Positions 26,027 to 34,594 of a DNA stretch of 64,000 nt are shown one piece after another. The notes under the pieces are model-generated. The model was not told the origin of the DNA. It ran no database searches and saw nothing but the letters and a program-made list of their open reading frames with translations. Location of the stretch: positions 565,501 through 629,500 of the forward strand of contig NZ_CP060131.1 of the NCBI RefSeq assembly GCF_014235185.1, in the 5' to 3' direction. Position 1 is the stretch's first letter; every line of letters starts with the position of its first letter. The DNA comes from Pseudonocardia petroleophila. Lineage in GTDB: Bacteria; Actinomycetota; Actinomycetes; Mycobacteriales; Pseudonocardiaceae. The translations under genes and the position numbers were made by a program.

Positions 26027-27648
26027 CGACCACCGAGACCGAACCGATGAAGCTGTCGTGGTGGGTCGCGGGCGACACCAACGCGTTCTTCGGCCTGGGC
26101 TTCAACACCCTGGTCAACGTGCTGGTGCTCTCCGGGCTCTGCCTCGGCGTCGTCAACATCCCCGGCGCGGACGTGTTCGGGGTGATCCTCCCCGCGCTCG
26201 GCGTGCAGCTGCTGATCGGCAACGTCTACTACACCTACCTGGCGCGCCGGCTCGCCCGCCGCGAGAACCGCACCGACGTCTGCGCGATGCCCTACGGCCC
26301 GTCGGTGCCGCACATGTTCATCGTCGTCTTCGTGATCATGCTGCCGATCTACCTGGCGACGGGCGACCCGATCGTCGCCTGGACCTCCGGGCTCGCGTGG
26401 TCGTTCATCATCGGCATCATCGTGCTGATGGGCGCCTTCGTCGGGCCGTTCATCCGGAAGTACACGCCGCAGGCCGCGATGCTCGGCACGCTCGCAGGCA
26501 TCTCGATCGCGTTCATCTCGATGCGCCCGGCCGCCCAGATGTGGGAGGCGCTGTGGATCGCGTTCCCGGTCATGGTGATCATCCTGATCGGGTTCTTCAC
26601 CGACCTGAAGCTGCCCGGCAACATCCCCGTCGGCCTCGCCGCGCTGCTCGTCGGCTCGGCCATCGGCTGGATCGGCGGGTACATGTCGGTGCCGGACGTG
26701 GTGGCCGCGGCGGGTGACGTCGCGCTGTCGCTGTCGACCTTCGACATCCCGCGCCTGGTCGAGGGCCTGGCCAACGTCGCCCCGCTGCTCGCCACGGCCA
26801 TCCCGCTGGGCATCTACAACTTCACCGAGGGCATGGCCAACGTCGAGAGCGCCGCGGCGGCGGGCGACGAGTACAACCTGCGCGCGATCCTCGGTGCCGA
26901 CGGCGCCGGCGCCATCGTCGGCGCCGCCATGGGCTGCCCGTTCCCGCCCGCCGTCTACATCGGCCACCCCGGCTGGAAGGCCGCGGGCGGCCGCACCAGC
27001 TACTCGCTCGCGTCCGGCGTGTTCATCGCGCTGATGTGCTTCCTCGGCATGTTCTCGCTGCTCGGAGCCCTGCTGCCGCTGCCGGCGATCGTCCCGATCC
27101 TGCTCTACATCGGGCTGCTGATCGGTGCGCAGGCGTTCCAGGAGGTCCCCAAGCGGCACGCGATCGCGGTGGTCTTCGCGATCATCCCGAACATCGCCTC
27201 CTGGGCGGGCGGGCTGATGACCAACGCCGTCGGCGCGGCCGGCAGCACCCCCGCCGAGGTGGGCGAGGAGGCCTTCACCAACGCCGGGCTCGTCTACCAC
27301 GGCACCCTGCTGCTCGGCGGCGGCGCGATCCTGGCGGGGATGGTGCTCGGCTCGATCGTCGTGTTCATCATCGACAAGAAGTTCGTGCCGGCCGCGATCC
27401 ACTGCTTCATCGGCGCCGCGCTCGGCTTCATCGGCCTGATCCACGCCGAGCAGGTGGGGTGGAACGTCGGCGGGCAGATCGCGCTCGGCTACCTGTTCGC
27501 CGGGATCATCCTGCTGGCCTTCGGTCTGTTCACGACGAACACCCCGGAGGCGGCGACGGACACCGCGGACGTGCCCGCACAGCGCACGGAGGAGGAACCG
27601 GCGACGGCGATGGCGCCGATGGACACGACCCGCCCGGCGACCGCGTGA
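26023..27648 (+). CDS. NCS2/AzgA-type permease, probable biuret or related ureide importer
   Basis: A 541-residue membrane protein with about 12-13 helices. The motif [21 protein letters not shown] resembles the [10 protein letters not shown] region of AzgA-like xanthine/uracil permeases. ATG 26023 overlaps the preceding stop. The C-terminal 40 residues are hydrophilic. Placement inside the operon implies uptake of the operon's substrate, such as biuret, cyanurate or allophanate; this is inference from context. Purine transport remains the alternative. Confidence 0.85.
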   Translation: MTTTETEPMKLSWWVAGDTNAFFGLGFNTLVNVLVLSGLCLGVVNIPGADVFGVILPALGVQLLIGNVYYTYLARRLARRENRTDVCAMPYGPSVPHMFIVVFVIMLPIYLATGDPIVAWTSGLAWSFIIGIIVLMGAFVGPFIRKYTPQAAMLGTLAGISIAFISMRPAAQMWEALWIAFPVMVIILIGFFTDLKLPGNIPVGLAALLVGSAIGWIGGYMSVPDVVAAAGDVALSLSTFDIPRLVEGLANVAPLLATAIPLGIYNFTEGMANVESAAAAGDEYNLRAILGADGAGAIVGAAMGCPFPPAVYIGHPGWKAAGGRTSYSLASGVFIALMCFLGMFSLLGALLPLPAIVPILLYIGLLIGAQAFQEVPKRHAIAVVFAIIPNIASWAGGLMTNAVGAAGSTPAEVGEEAFTNAGLVYHGTLLLGGGAILAGMVLGSIVVFIIDKKFVPAAIHCFIGAALGFIGLIHAEQVGWNVGGQIALGYLFAGIILLAFGLFTTNTPEAATDTADVPAQRTEEEPATAMAPMDTTRPATA

Positions 27649-28073
27649 CCCGCACGGGACCGCAGTGGGGTGGCTCCACGGCAACCGGGTCGGAGCAGAG
27701 CCACCCCACGGCAACCGAGGTCGACGTCCGCGCCGCCTTCGAGCGCTACGAACGCGCCCTGCTCGACGGGGACGTCGCCACCCTGACCGAGCTGTTCTGG
27801 GACGACCCCCGGTGCCGCCGCTTCGGCGTCGCCGACCGCCAGGACGGGGCCGCGGCGATCGCGGCCTGGCGCCGCGCGCACCCGACCGTCCCGCCCGGAC
27901 GACGGCTCCGCGAGACCGCGGTGCTGGCGCTCGGGGAGGACACGGCCGTCGTCACCACCCTGTTCGACCACCCCGGCAGCGGGACCGAGGGCCGCCAGAG
28001 CCAGACCTGGTTCCGGTTCCCGCAGGGGTGGCGGATCGTCGCGGCCCACGTCTCCGAGGTGCCCCTCGCATGA
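27645..28073 (+). CDS. AtzH-like / DUF3225 (SnoaL-fold) protein
   Basis: A 142-residue protein whose core ([20 protein letters not shown], then [20 protein letters not shown] and [20 protein letters not shown]) matches the NTF2-fold DUF3225 family that includes AtzH and HpxZ. Such proteins accompany cyanurate, biuret and oxalurate amidohydrolase clusters. GTG 27645 overlaps the permease stop. The first 25 residues lie over a strong DNA hairpin (27665-27709) and are poorly conserved in character, so translation might begin differently. Confidence 0.78.
   Translation: MTRTGPQWGGSTATGSEQSHPTATEVDVRAAFERYERALLDGDVATLTELFWDDPRCRRFGVADRQDGAAAIAAWRRAHPTVPPGRRLRETAVLALGEDTAVVTTLFDHPGSGTEGRQSQTWFRFPQGWRIVAAHVSEVPLA
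27665..27709. repeat. Perfect 12-bp inverted repeat in the N-terminal codons of the AtzH-like gene
   Basis: GTGGGGTGGCTC (27665-27676) and GAGCCACCCCAC (27698-27709) are exact reverse complements with a 21-nt loop. CACGGCAACCG occurs at 27677 and again at 27707. No T-run follows, so it is not an ordinary terminator. It could act as an mRNA processing or translation-control hairpin between the permease and downstream genes, or be an inserted palindromic element. Confidence 0.6.
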
Positions 28074-28489
28074 CGAGCCGCGCACGGCGCGGCGAGCAGG
28101 ACGGCCCCGTCCTGCTCGCCGTGGTGGCGGCCCACCGCACCGGCCAGCCGCTGCATCCCGAGCTCGTCGCCCTCGGGGCGCGGTTCGAGCGGCACGCCTC
28201 CACCGCACCCCTGTACCGGCTGGTCACGCTGCCCGGGCCGGGCGTGCCGCGGGGCGGCCTCGTCGCCGTCGACGACGGGGGTGCCGCCGTCGAGGTGGAG
28301 CTGCACCGGATCCCCGTCGAGGCGATCGGCCGGCTCGTCTGCGCCCTGCCCGACCCGCTGGGGATCGGCCCGGTCGAGCTCGCCGACGGGGTCGCGCTCG
28401 GGATCGTCTGCGTGCGCAGGCCGCCCGGCGCGCGCGACATCAGCAGCTACGGCAGCTGGCCCGCCTACCTCAGGTCGGTGACCGTGTAG
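28070..28489 (+). CDS. Allophanate hydrolase, stand-alone C-terminal domain
   Basis: A 139-residue protein matching the C-terminal domain of AtzF: LLAVVAAHRTGQPLHPEL, GARFERHASTAPLYRLVTLP, VELHRIPVEAIGRLVCALP, PLGIGPVELADG and the end ARDISSYGSWPAYL. In full-length enzymes this domain helps decarboxylate the amidase product. Here it is a separate gene, last in the operon, with ATG overlapping the AtzH-like stop. It presumably pairs with the amidase half at 23346. Its 3' end overlaps the convergent reductase gene by 25 bp. Confidence 0.85.
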   Translation: MTSRARRGEQDGPVLLAVVAAHRTGQPLHPELVALGARFERHASTAPLYRLVTLPGPGVPRGGLVAVDDGGAAVEVELHRIPVEAIGRLVCALPDPLGIGPVELADGVALGIVCVRRPPGARDISSYGSWPAYLRSVTV

Positions 28490-29685
28490 GTGTGCCCGGC
28501 CGTGACCAGCCGCTCCACCAGCGCCGACCCCATCGCCGCGGCGGGGGTGAGCGATCCCGCGCGGTCGGGCAGGTCGTCGAGCGCGAGGCACAGCCCGCTC
28601 TCCCCGAGCATGACGGCGGTGGCCGCGTACCCGGGATCACCCGTCCCCGCGACCTTCGCCCGGTAGCGCCGGCCGCTCTCCGTCGTCGCCTCGATGTCCA
28701 TGCGGAACCACCCCGCCGCCCGCGCCTGCTCGCTCGGGCCCTCCCCCGGCTTCGGCAGGACGCGGTCGAGCACGGCCCGGGTGGGGGCCGTCGAGAACCC
28801 GGCGAGCAGCCCGGCGAGCCCGGCGGTGACGGCCGCCGCGGCCACCGCCCCGGCCGGGCCGGTGCCCAGGCCCATCGACTCGCCGTAGCGCAGGGAGCGG
28901 CCGTAGGCGAAGTCGAGCAGCGCGTTGCTGCGCCGCACGACCCGCGTGTTGTACGACGCCATGACGAACGGCGCGGTCCACGTCCCGCGCTCGCCCCGCC
29001 GTCCGGGCAGCGGCGCGTCGGAGGGCTGGCGGGGCACCGGCTCGGCCGCGCGCTCGGGGCTCAGCGAGTGCAGGTCGCCGACGACGAGCCGCCGCGACGG
29101 GTCGGCCGCGACCGCCTCGACCTGCGCGCGCAGCGAGTCGATCGTGCCGCCGCTGAAGCCGCCCTTCGCGCTCGCGACCAGGTCGACGTCGACGAGCCCG
29201 CCCGCCCCGTCGGCCGCGGCGCGCTCGTGCAGGACGAACACGCCGAGGTCGGACGGGATCGAGTCGTAGCCGCAGGAGTGCACGATCTTCGCGCCGGTGT
29301 CGCGGGCGACCTTGTCGACGGCGTCGATCGCGTCGCGGTGGAACAGCACCTCGCCGGTGAGGTCGGCGTAGTGCGTGCCCGCCCGCGCACAGGCCTCGAC
29401 GACCGGCAGCCCGTAGCGGGCGTAGGGCCCGACGGTCGTGACGAGCACCCGGGTGGACCCGACGAGCGCCGCCAGCGCCTCGGCGTCGGAGGAGTCGGCG
29501 ACCAGCAGCGGCCAGTCGCGCGCCGCCGCGGGCAGCCGCCCGCGGACCGCCTCCAGCTTCGCCCGCGACCGCCCGGCCAGCCCGATCCGGACGCCCGACG
29601 GCGCGTGCTCCGCGAGGTACGCGGCGGTCAGCTCCCCGACGTAGCCGGTGGCGCCGTAGACGACGAGATCATGCGCGCGGTCCAT
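28465..29685 (-). CDS. Saccharopine dehydrogenase-like / trans-acting enoyl reductase family protein
   Basis: A 406-residue protein from ATG 29685. The N-terminal Rossmann motif is VVYGATGYVGELTAAYLAEH, with LAGRSRAKLEAV next. Conserved blocks VGPYARYGLPVVEACARAGT, HYADLTGEV and HSCGYDSIPSDLGVFVL are typical of this NAD(P)-dependent family, which includes mycobacterial trans-acting enoyl reductases for complex lipids. It is last in the P450-TerD-AIM24 direction, 14 bp after the AIM24 stop. The same reading frame stays open upstream through the AIM24 region into TerD, which is discussed under that gene. Confidence 0.85.
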   Translation of the reverse strand: MDRAHDLVVYGATGYVGELTAAYLAEHAPSGVRIGLAGRSRAKLEAVRGRLPAAARDWPLLVADSSDAEALAALVGSTRVLVTTVGPYARYGLPVVEACARAGTHYADLTGEVLFHRDAIDAVDKVARDTGAKIVHSCGYDSIPSDLGVFVLHERAAADGAGGLVDVDLVASAKGGFSGGTIDSLRAQVEAVAADPSRRLVVGDLHSLSPERAAEPVPRQPSDAPLPGRRGERGTWTAPFVMASYNTRVVRRSNALLDFAYGRSLRYGESMGLGTGPAGAVAAAAVTAGLAGLLAGFSTAPTRAVLDRVLPKPGEGPSEQARAAGWFRMDIEATTESGRRYRAKVAGTGDPGYAATAVMLGESGLCLALDDLPDRAGSLTPAAAMGSALVERLVTAGHTYTVTDLR

Positions 29686-29699
29686 GCGCCCAGCCTGCC

Positions 29700-30452
29700 C
29701 TACCGGCCGCCGAGCAGCCCGCCCAGCACACCGCCCATGCCGCCCTGGCCGGCCTGCTCCCCGCCGCCGGTCCCGGCGACGAGGCCACCGGGCGGCAGCT
29801 CCGAGGGCTGCACGATGACGAAACCCCGGCCGGTGAACGACAGCGTGTACCGCTCGCCGGTGCTGCGGCCCATCAGCGTGCCGATGTTGAAGGTGTCGTT
29901 GCTGGTCAGGCCGGTCTGCAGGCTGGCCGACCAGGCGACGGCGGCCTGCGGGTCGGCGTAGGTCGGCTGGTCGACGTTCAGCACGACCGGCGTGCCCTCG
30001 GTGGTGATCGCGATGCGGCCGCGGCCGGTGAACTCGCAGTTGAACAGGCCCGCGTTGCTGGCGAAGCCGGCCGCGCCCGAGACGCGCGCGATGCGGTAGG
30101 ACAGCGAGGAGTCGAACGCGAGCACGTTGGCGCCGTTGATCGTCAGGCCGTCGGTGCCGTCGAGGTCGATCAGGTGGACGTCGCTGGCCGCGTTGGCCAG
30201 GAACAGGTCGCCCCGCCCGCTGACCTTCATCAGCGGCACGCCCTCGCCGGTGAGCCGCTGCCGGATCATGTTCCCGATGCCGCCGGAGCCGAGCGCCTCG
30301 AACCGCAGGTCGCCCTGGTAGGCGACCATCGACCCGGCCCGGGCCATCAGGTCGCCGCCGCCCATCGAGACCCGGGCCATCTTGCCGCCCTGCTTCTGGA
30401 TGCCCATGCCGGCGACCTCGGCGTGGTCGGGGCTGAACAGGTCGCTCTGCAT
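29700..30452 (-). CDS. AIM24 family protein
   Basis: A 250-residue protein from ATG 30452, which has a strong ribosome site (GAAGGAG, 8-nt spacing). It is rich in short beta strands (MVAYQGDLRFEALGSGG; PLMKVSGRGDLFLANAA; FVIVQPSELP) typical of the AIM24/TIGR00266 beta-prism fold, and ends in a Gly-rich tail (GGMGGVLGGLLGG). Function in bacteria is unclear; AIM24 and TerD proteins often occur together in stress-related gene sets. The frame is open further upstream through a Pro-rich stretch, so it may originally have been the C-terminal half of a TerD-AIM24 fusion. Confidence 0.82.
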   Translation of the reverse strand: MQSDLFSPDHAEVAGMGIQKQGGKMARVSMGGGDLMARAGSMVAYQGDLRFEALGSGGIGNMIRQRLTGEGVPLMKVSGRGDLFLANAASDVHLIDLDGTDGLTINGANVLAFDSSLSYRIARVSGAAGFASNAGLFNCEFTGRGRIAITTEGTPVVLNVDQPTYADPQAAVAWSASLQTGLTSNDTFNIGTLMGRSTGERYTLSFTGRGFVIVQPSELPPGGLVAGTGGGEQAGQGGMGGVLGGLLGGR

Positions 30453-31362
30453 CGGCGGGGCTCCTTCGGGCGACGGCGCGAACGGCTGGTGGGCGGGGGG
30501 CTGGTGGGCGGGGGGCGGGGGGCGCGGACGGCGGGTACGGCCCGGGCGGCGGCTGCTGACCCCCGGGCGGCGGGTACGCGCCGGGCGGCGCAGGCGGGTA
30601 CCCGCCGGGCGGTGCAGGCGGGTACGCGCCGGGCGGCGGGTACCCGGGAGGCACCGACGGCGGGTGGCCGGCGGGCGCGGGCGGAGGGGCCGGCGGGTAC
30701 GCGGCGGCCGGCGGAGGGGCAGCGGGTGGCTGCTGCGCATCCGGGAAGAGCGCGAACCGGTCCGGGGCGGGGGCGGACGGCGACGGCTGCCCCGGCGGGG
30801 GCCACGACGACGGCACGGGCGGTGGAGCGGCAGCCGGTGGAGCTGTCGCCGGTGGTGCGGGCGGAGCCGCGGGCGGGTCGTCGTCGAGGTTCACGCCGTA
30901 CTCCGACGCGATGCCGGCCAGCCCGTCGGCGAAGCCCTGCCCGACCGCCCGGACCTTCCAGCCGCCCTGGCGCCGGTAGATCTCGACGCAGATCACGGCG
31001 GACTCGGCGCCGAGCCCGGCCATCTCGAACGCGAACTCGTTCGCGGTGGCGACCGGTGGGGCGACCTGCCCGAACGTCGCCGGGCCGGAGCCGTCCAGGC
31101 TCGCGGTGACCACGACGGTCCCGACGTCGGCCGGGACCGCCCGCAGGTCGACCTGGACGAGATCGCCCCGTCCCTGACCGTGGTGGTGGGTGACCCCGGC
31201 GCCGACGGGGTTGTTGAAGAACACGAAGTCGCCGTCGCTGCGCACCCGGCCGTCCGGGCCGAGGAGCAGCGCGGAGACGTCGACCGGGACGGGGGAGGCG
31301 ACCGAGACCGAGACCCGGTCGCCGGTCACCGGCCGGTTCTCACCGCGAGACAGGGGCGTCAC
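30453..31362 (-). CDS. TerD-family protein with Pro-rich tail, frame broken before AIM24
   Basis: Starts at GTG 31362 inside the P450 stop. Residues 1-165 form a TerD domain (VSALLLGPDGRVRSDGDFVF, FNNPVGAGVTHH, ICVEIYRRQGGWKVRAVGQG, FADGLAGIASEYGVNL). TerD domains bind Ca2+ and belong to tellurite and general stress systems. A Pro/Ala/Gly/Tyr-rich linker of about 130 residues follows. The frame then has no stop until 28465 and would read antisense-like nonsense across AIM24. A one-base change in the G tracts near 30491-30522 would join it in frame to AIM24. I end the feature at the AIM24 start as a convention. Confidence 0.7.
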
Positions 31363-32630
31363 GCCGCAGAGTGTGCCACCGGATCCGGCGATCGCCGAGA
31401 CCCCTTCCCGGCGGAACCCCAGCTCACCGGCACCTCGCGCACGCCGTAGACGACCTTGTCGCTCCTGTAGTCCAGTTCGTCCGGATCCCGGGTGACCCGC
31501 AGGTCCGGGAACCGCCGCAGCAGCGCCGGGTAGGCGACCTGCAGCTCCAGGCGCGCGAGCGGCTGCCCGAGGCACTGGTGCACGCCGAACCCGAAGGCGA
31601 CGTGGTGCCGCTCGGCCCGGTGGATGTCGAGGCGGTCGGGGTCGGCGAACGCCTCCGGGTCGCGGTTGGCCGACTCGCTCGACGCCAGCACGCCCTCCCC
31701 CGCCGCGATGCGCACGCCCCCGATCTCGAGGTCCTCGGTGGCCACGCGGGCACGGGCGTTGTGCACGATCGTCAGCAGCCGCAGCAGCTCCTCGACGGCG
31801 CGCACGACGACCGTCGGGTCGGAGGTGTCGCGCAGCTCGGCGGCCTGCTCGGGGTGGTCCAGCAGCACGAGGGTGCCGAGCGCCAGCTGGTTGGCCGTGG
31901 TCTCGTGCCCGGCGATCAGCAGCAGGCTCGCCGTGCTGACGGCCTCGTCGACGCTCAGCTCCCCCGCCCGCACCCGGCGCTGCACCAGGCGGCCGAGCAG
32001 GTCGTCGGTGGGGTCGTCGACCTTCGCCTCGACGAGCCCACGCAGGTAGGCGCGCAGCTCATCGCTCGCGGCCGCGACCTCCTCGGGGGCGCTCGCGGAG
32101 GTCAGCATGCGCGCCGAGACGGCCTGGAAGAACTCGTGGTCGCCGTAGGGCACGCCGAGCATCCGGCAGATCACCAACGACGGCAGCGGCAGCGCGAACG
32201 CCGTCACCAGGTCGACGGGTCGCGGTCCCGCGGCCATGGCGTCGAGCAGGTCGTCGACGATGCCGGTGACCATCGGGCGCAGCGACTCCGTCGAGCGCAT
32301 CGTGAAGTCGCTGATCAGCATGCGGCGCAGCCGGGAGTGCTCGGGGTCGTCGAGCACGATGAACGGCGGGGTGTCCTGGCCCGCCCGACCGGCGCGCGCC
32401 GGGCTGATCAGCGGGTAGCCGGGCGTGCGCATGTCGGCGCTGAGCCGCGGGTCGGCCAGGACGGCTCGGACGTCCGCGTGCCGGGTGACCAGCCACGCCT
32501 CGGTGCCGTTCCACAACCGGACCCGGCTGACGGGCCGGTGCTCGCGCAGGGGCCTCAGCGCCGGTGGCGGGTCGAAGGGGCAGGCGCCCCGGGCCATCGG
32601 AAAGGTAGTGGTCTGCTCCGTGGTCGTCAT
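31359..32630 (-). CDS. Cytochrome P450
   Basis: A 423-residue class I bacterial P450. It has the I-helix oxygen motif LLIAGHETTANQLALG, the K-helix ExxR in VRAVEELLRLL and the heme-ligand loop FGFGVHQCLGQPLARLE. It resembles CYP105/CYP107-type monooxygenases that hydroxylate secondary metabolites or xenobiotics. No ferredoxin gene is adjacent, so electrons come from elsewhere. The stop overlaps the TerD start by 4 bp. A near-palindrome 21 bases upstream of its ATG may be an operator. Confidence 0.93.
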   Translation of the reverse strand: MTTTEQTTTFPMARGACPFDPPPALRPLREHRPVSRVRLWNGTEAWLVTRHADVRAVLADPRLSADMRTPGYPLISPARAGRAGQDTPPFIVLDDPEHSRLRRMLISDFTMRSTESLRPMVTGIVDDLLDAMAAGPRPVDLVTAFALPLPSLVICRMLGVPYGDHEFFQAVSARMLTSASAPEEVAAASDELRAYLRGLVEAKVDDPTDDLLGRLVQRRVRAGELSVDEAVSTASLLLIAGHETTANQLALGTLVLLDHPEQAAELRDTSDPTVVVRAVEELLRLLTIVHNARARVATEDLEIGGVRIAAGEGVLASSESANRDPEAFADPDRLDIHRAERHHVAFGFGVHQCLGQPLARLELQVAYPALLRRFPDLRVTRDPDELDYRSDKVVYGVREVPVSWGSAGKGSRRSPDPVAHSAA

Positions 32631-32650
32631 CGGCGTCCCCGTTCGTCCGA

Positions 32651-32671
32651 ATCGATAGCGATGCTAACGAT
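32651..32671. promoter_or_regulatory. Candidate operator upstream of the P450 gene
   Basis: A 9-3-9 inverted repeat, ATCGATAGC-GAT-GCTAACGAT, with one mismatch lies just upstream of the P450 start. Size and position fit a TetR- or MarR-type site. No cognate regulator gene is adjacent. Confidence 0.4.
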
Positions 32672-32689
32672 CACGGTACCGGAACGACG

Positions 32690-32720
32690 GAGCCCCCGCC
32701 GACGGTGTCGGCGGGGGCTC
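32690..32720 (-). terminator. Hairpin terminator downstream of tmRNA
   Basis: A perfect 14-bp stem (GAGCCCCCGCCGAC / GTCGGCGGGGGCTC) with a 3-nt loop lies 10 bp past the tmRNA 3' end. There is no T-run, as is usual for high-GC actinobacterial terminators. Confidence 0.8.
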
Positions 32721-32729
32721 GGTCAGGGG

Positions 32730-33097
32730 TGGAGGTGCCGGGAATCGAACCCGGGTCCTCCGTCGCTCCACAAGGGCTTCTCCGTGCGCAGTCCGCTCTG
32801 CCTCTACTCGGATCCCCCGGTCATGCGAACGAGCCGGTGTGACGATCCCAGTCGCTGTGAGGTGTCCCTGTCCGCCCCGCGACCGGGCGGACAGGTGAGC
32901 TCCCTAGCTGATGCCGGGATCCGCGGCGGGAGCACCCGCGGGCCGACAGACTCACACTCGCTCAGGCGGCGAGGGCGAAGTCGCGCTGATTGGAATCGGC
33001 GCTTATAAATTTGCGACGGATGGTTAACGAGATCATCGTCGCCTTCCTCGGCACGCTTCCCCTTGATCGACGAACGAAGTCGAAACCGTTCACCCCC
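32730..33097 (-). ncRNA. ssrA: tmRNA
   Basis: About 368 nt. The 5' end GGGGGTGAACGG pairs with the 3' tRNA-like end (CACCTCC plus A), and the T arm reads GGTTCGATTCC. The tag frame at 33000-32962 encodes ADSNQRDFALAA and stops at TGA, a typical actinobacterial tag ending in ALAA that directs tagged proteins to ClpP. CCA is not encoded. Its partner smpB lies about 1 kb upstream on the same strand. Confidence 0.95.
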
Positions 33098-33150
33098 TGC
33101 GCGCCCGACCGTCGGGCGTCAGAACAGGGTAACGCGTCGCGGCCGGGGAA

Positions 33151-34071
33151 TCATCCCGGTTCGGACGGCAGGCCGAGGACCCGCGCGGGCGTGTCGTGGA
33201 GCACCGCGCGCAGGAACCCCGCACCGAGGCGGTCGTCGGCCGCCGCCCAGCCCGCCACCGCCGCGACCTGCTCGTACGCGGGGTAGGGGATGTTCGGGAA
33301 GTCCGAGCCGTAGACCACCCGGTCGGCCACGTCGACGAGCCGGGCCGCCCAGTCCTGCGGCAGCGGCGCCATCTGCTCCGAGTACGCCGTGCCGACCATC
33401 GTCGTGTCGATGTGCACGTGCTCGTGCCGCCGGACGAGGTCGAGCGCCCCGGTGAAGTCGGGCATCCCGGCGTGGGCCAGGACGACGGGCAGCCGCGGGT
33501 GCTCGGCCAGTACCTCGCCGAACACGTCGAGCCCGGTGTGCTCGCCGGGGATCGGGCCGTGGCCGCAGTGCACGATCGCCGGGACGCCCGCGTCGGCCAG
33601 CAGCCCCCACGCCGGACGCAGCAGCGGGTCGCGCGGGTCGAACCCGCCGACCTGGACGTGCACCTTGACCAGCCGCGCGCCCGCGGAGACCGCGGCGCCC
33701 AGGTAGTCGGCCACGTCGGGCTCGGGGTACAGCGTCGCCGTGGGCACCGCGCCGTCGGTGCGGGCCGCGAAGTCGGTGACCCACTCCGTCAGCCAGCGAC
33801 CCATCCCCGGCTTGTGCGGGTAGACCAGCGGCGCGAACGCGCGGACGCCCAGCTCCTTCAGCGCGGCGAGCCGCTCGTCGACGGACGTGCGGTACCGGAT
33901 CGGCCACGCCCGCCCGTAGTGGGTCTCGGCGCGGTCGAAGTAGGCCCAGACCTTGTCCATGACGTTGTCGGGCAGGAAGTGCACGTGGGCGTCGACGAGC
34001 CCGGGCACGCCGAGGTCGTCGAGGAAGCGCGGGACGTCGGCGTCGGAGGTCGGCGGGGCGGGCAGGCTCAC
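33151..34071 (-). CDS. Amidohydrolase family protein (TIM-barrel, ACMSD-like)
   Basis: A 306-residue protein from GTG 34071, overlapping the smpB stop by 4 bp. Metal ligands are recognisable: [12 protein letters not shown] near the N-terminus, [33 protein letters not shown] and a late Asp in [13 protein letters not shown]. These are typical of amidohydrolase_2 enzymes that hydrolyse or decarboxylate small aromatic or lactone substrates. Translational coupling to smpB is conserved context and does not reveal the substrate. Confidence 0.85.
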   Translation of the reverse strand: MSLPAPPTSDADVPRFLDDLGVPGLVDAHVHFLPDNVMDKVWAYFDRAETHYGRAWPIRYRTSVDERLAALKELGVRAFAPLVYPHKPGMGRWLTEWVTDFAARTDGAVPTATLYPEPDVADYLGAAVSAGARLVKVHVQVGGFDPRDPLLRPAWGLLADAGVPAIVHCGHGPIPGEHTGLDVFGEVLAEHPRLPVVLAHAGMPDFTGALDLVRRHEHVHIDTTMVGTAYSEQMAPLPQDWAARLVDVADRVVYGSDFPNIPYPAYEQVAAVAGWAAADDRLGAGFLRAVLHDTPARVLGLPSEPG

Positions 34072-34556
34072 GAGCGCAGCTCGCGCGCGCGGCCCTTCGC
34101 GGCCCGGCCGAACGCCTTCTGGATCTCCCGCTGCGCGTCGCGCTTGGCGAGGTCGGTGCGCTTGTCGTACGACTTCTTGCCCTTGGCCAGGGCCAGCTCG
34201 CACTTGACCTTGCCGTCGGAGAAGTACAGCGACAGCGGCACCAGCGACAGCCCGCCCTCCTTGATCTTGCCGATCAGGCGGTCGATCTCCCCGCGGTGCA
34301 GCAGCAGCTTGCGGGTGCGGCGCGGCTCGTGGTTGGTCCAGCTGCCCTGCGTGTACTCCGGGATGTGCAGGCCGCGCAGCCAGATCTCGCCGTCGTCGAC
34401 GGTGGCGAACGCGTCGACCAGCGATGCGCGGCCCATCCGCAGGCTCTTCACCTCGGTGCCCAGCAGCGCGACGCCCGCCTCGTACTCGTCGAGGATGGCG
34501 TAGTCGTGGCGCGCACGCCGGTTCTGCGCGATCACCTTCCGGCCCGTCTCCTTCAC
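34068..34556 (-). CDS. smpB: SsrA-binding protein SmpB
   Basis: A 162-residue protein from GTG 34556. Conserved blocks: [75 protein letters not shown] and the basic C-terminal tail ([20 protein letters not shown]). SmpB delivers tmRNA to stalled ribosomes and its tail probes the empty mRNA channel. The gene lies 38 bp after ftsX in the usual actinobacterial order. Confidence 0.97.
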   Translation of the reverse strand: MKETGRKVIAQNRRARHDYAILDEYEAGVALLGTEVKSLRMGRASLVDAFATVDDGEIWLRGLHIPEYTQGSWTNHEPRRTRKLLLHRGEIDRLIGKIKEGGLSLVPLSLYFSDGKVKCELALAKGKKSYDKRTDLAKRDAQREIQKAFGRAAKGRARELRS

Positions 34557-34594
34557 CGCTCCAGCCTACGCGGAGGGGCCACCGGGTTGCCGAT

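Noticed and set aside
27665..27709. Transcription terminator inside the biuret operon
   Set aside because: The hairpin lies inside coding sequence, has a 21-nt loop and lacks a T-run.
28465..31575. A single 1036-codon minus-strand gene
   Set aside because: It joins TerD and the reductase through an out-of-frame reading of AIM24; the middle is Arg/Gly-rich nonsense. It was treated as separate genes with a frameshift.
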